A stretch of 11,819 bases of DNA, from NCBI GenBank assembly GCA_002919115.1, contig PKER01000367.1, forward strand, positions 1 through 11,819. The letters run 5' to 3'. A program made the position numbers and the translations under genes. Within the stretch, counting starts at the first letter, position 1; each line of letters opens with the position of its first letter. The notes under the pieces are model-generated. The model ran no database searches, was not told the DNA's origin, and worked only from the letters and a program-made list of their open reading frames with translations. Below, piece by piece: positions 10,693 to 11,819 of the stretch. The stretch is from a bacterium. Its GTDB lineage: Bacteria > Actinomycetota > Thermoleophilia > Solirubrobacterales > 70-9.

Positions 10693-11819
10693 CGGCGCCC
10701 CCGCCCCCGCGCCGCGCGCGCAGGCCCTCGGTGAACGCCTCGAGCCCGACCGAGCGCGAGCCCTTCACGAGCACGGCGTCGCCGCTCTCCAGCAGGCCGT
10801 CCGCCACCTCGACCGCGGCCTGCGGGTCCGGCGCCCACTCGTCGGGCGCGTAGTCGCGGGCGAGTTCGCCCACGCCGATGACCGGCCCGATGCCCAGGCC
10901 GCGGGCGAGGGCGCCGATCTCGCGGTGGTACGCGGGCCCCTCGGGCCCGAGCTCGGCCATGCCGCCGAGCACGGCCACGTGGCGCCTCGCCGGCAGCGTG
11001 GCGAGGTTCTTCAGGGCCGCGCGCATGGAGATCGGGTTGGCGTTGTAACAGTCGTTCACGAGCGCGATGTCGCCCGGGAGCTGAAGCCGCTCGCCCCGCA
11101 GGCGCGAGAAGGATATGGACGCCGCCCGCGGCACCATGGCGGCCGGCTCGGCGCCGAGCGCGACCCCGATCGCGACCGCAGCGAGCGCGTTGGTGAGGTT
11201 GTGCTCCTCGGTGAAGGGCAGCTCGAAGCGCGCCTCGCCGGCGGGCGTGACGATCAGCGCCACGGTCGCGCCTTCCCTGCGCTCCACCTCGCGCGCGAAC
11301 ACGTCGCCGCCCGGCCCGAAGGTGATCGTGGGCAGCTCGTCGCCCAGGTGCGGCTCGAGCGCCTCGGCGTCGGCCGGGACCACGGCGCGCCCCTCCGGCC
11401 CCAGCCCCTGCAGGATCTCGGCCTTGGCCTCGGCGATCGCCTCGATCGTGCCGAGCAGCTCCAGGTGCACCGGGCCCACGTTGGTGATCGCCCCCACGTC
11501 CGGCTCGGCGATCGCGCATAGCTCGGCGATCTGGCCCATGCCGCGCATCGCCATCTCCAGGACGAGCACCTCCGTGCCCGGCTCGGCGCCCAGCACCGCG
11601 AGCGGCAGGCCGACCTCGGTGTTGAAGTTCTCGGGGCTCGCGTGCACGCGCCAGGGCAGCAGCGCGCGCGTGATGTCCTTGACCGACGTCTTGCCCGTCG
11701 ACCCGGTCACCCCTACGACCCGGGCGCCGAGCGCGCGCCGCCACTCCCGCGCGAGGTCCTGGAGGCTGCGCAGGGGGTCCTCGGACTCGAACACCCAGCC
11801 GCGCCCCGCGGCCGCGGCG
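10685..11819 (-). CDS. murF: UDP-N-acetylmuramoyl-tripeptide--D-alanyl-D-alanine ligase, N-terminus cut by window edge
   Basis: MurF adds D-Ala-D-Ala to UDP-MurNAc-tripeptide using ATP in the cytoplasm, just before the MraY step. About 378 codons are visible; the frame stays open to the edge and the first about 80-90 residues of a typical 450-470-aa MurF are missing. Visible are the ATP-binding GVTGSTGKTS (near nt 11684-11713), the MAMRGMGQIAELCAIAEPD and ITNVGPVHLE stretches of the Mur ligase central domain, EEHNLTNALAA at the domain junction, and the MurF-specific NDCYNANPISM (YNANP near nt 11033-11047). A GTG at 11794 is inside the gene, not its start, because upstream codons (AAAAGRGW) continue the N-terminal domain. 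The final codons overlap the mraY start. Confidence 0.96.
   Translation of the reverse strand, partial: AAAAGRGWVFESEDPLRSLQDLAREWRRALGARVVGVTGSTGKTSVKDITRALLPWRVHASPENFNTEVGLPLAVLGAEPGTEVLVLEMAMRGMGQIAELCAIAEPDVGAITNVGPVHLELLGTIEAIAEAKAEILQGLGPEGRAVVPADAEALEPHLGDELPTITFGPGGDVFAREVERREGATVALIVTPAGEARFELPFTEEHNLTNALAAVAIGVALGAEPAAMVPRAASISFSRLRGERLQLPGDIALVNDCYNANPISMRAALKNLATLPARRHVAVLGGMAELGPEGPAYHREIGALARGLGIGPVIGVGELARDYAPDEWAPDPQAAVEVADGLLESGDAVLVKGSRSVGLEAFTEGLRARRGGGGADA

Noticed and set aside
11685..11794. GTG at 11794 as the true murF start
   Set aside because: It would remove the whole N-terminal UDP-substrate domain, and upstream codons stay open to the window edge, so the gene is simply truncated by the window.

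Overview
The window is GC-rich and densely packed, with nearly every stop codon close to or overlapping the next start. Several start codons are GTG, and a TAGNWT -10 box often lies 7-10 nt upstream of a start with no Shine-Dalgarno sequence, which is the leaderless arrangement common in Actinomycetota. The actinobacterial-type AP4A phosphorylase (WAPWR N-terminus), the CysO-like sulfur carrier and the base composition fit a deep-branching actinobacterium, possibly Thermoleophilia/Solirubrobacterales. That placement is inference from gene style only.

Layout. Positions 1-5408 are all minus strand. Reading 5'->3' on that strand they hold a CorA/ZntB-type metal ion transporter (4380-5408); an AP4A-phosphorylase-like HIT protein, a phosphomannomutase/phosphoglucomutase and an MBL-fold hydrolase with a winged-helix tail as one tightly coupled run (4327-1460); a diacylglycerol-kinase-family lipid kinase (405-1421); and a second, window-truncated HIT protein (1-363). 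At 5409-5751 lies a divergent control region with a complete SAM-I (S-box) riboswitch, an 11-bp antiterminator and an intrinsic terminator. It reads into a plus-strand run: threonine-synthase-like PLP enzyme (5752-6993), MoaD/ThiS/CysO-like sulfur carrier ending Gly-Gly-Ala (7007-7282), glucose-1-phosphate cytidylyltransferase (7272-8042) and CDP-glucose 4,6-dehydratase-like enzyme (8042-9037). The gap 9038-9248 carries GC hairpins and two tandem copies of a 43-bp REP-like inverted repeat. A small SRPBCC protein (9249-9662, plus) converges on mraY (9685-10692, minus) and a 5'-truncated murF (10685-11819, minus), the tail of a peptidoglycan dcw cluster.

Most interesting signal. A SAM-sensing OFF switch in front of a 'threonine synthase' makes little sense for threonine but good sense for methionine. 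The enzyme keeps the PLP lysine and the N-terminal zinc ribbon but departs from usual threonine synthases in its phosphate-binding and substrate loops. The next gene encodes a sulfur carrier with a capped GG-Ala tail, as described for HcyS of Wolinella. Together these suggest a protein-thiocarboxylate route to homocysteine from O-phosphohomoserine, parallel to CysM/CysO making cysteine from O-phosphoserine. This is a hypothesis; biochemistry or genome-wide gene content would be needed to decide it.

Other connections. The phosphohexomutase could supply glucose-1-phosphate to the cytidylyltransferase/dehydratase pair, which would make CDP-4-keto-6-deoxyglucose for surface or secondary-metabolite glycans. 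MurF and MraY act in sequence: MurF completes UDP-MurNAc-pentapeptide and MraY loads it onto undecaprenyl phosphate.
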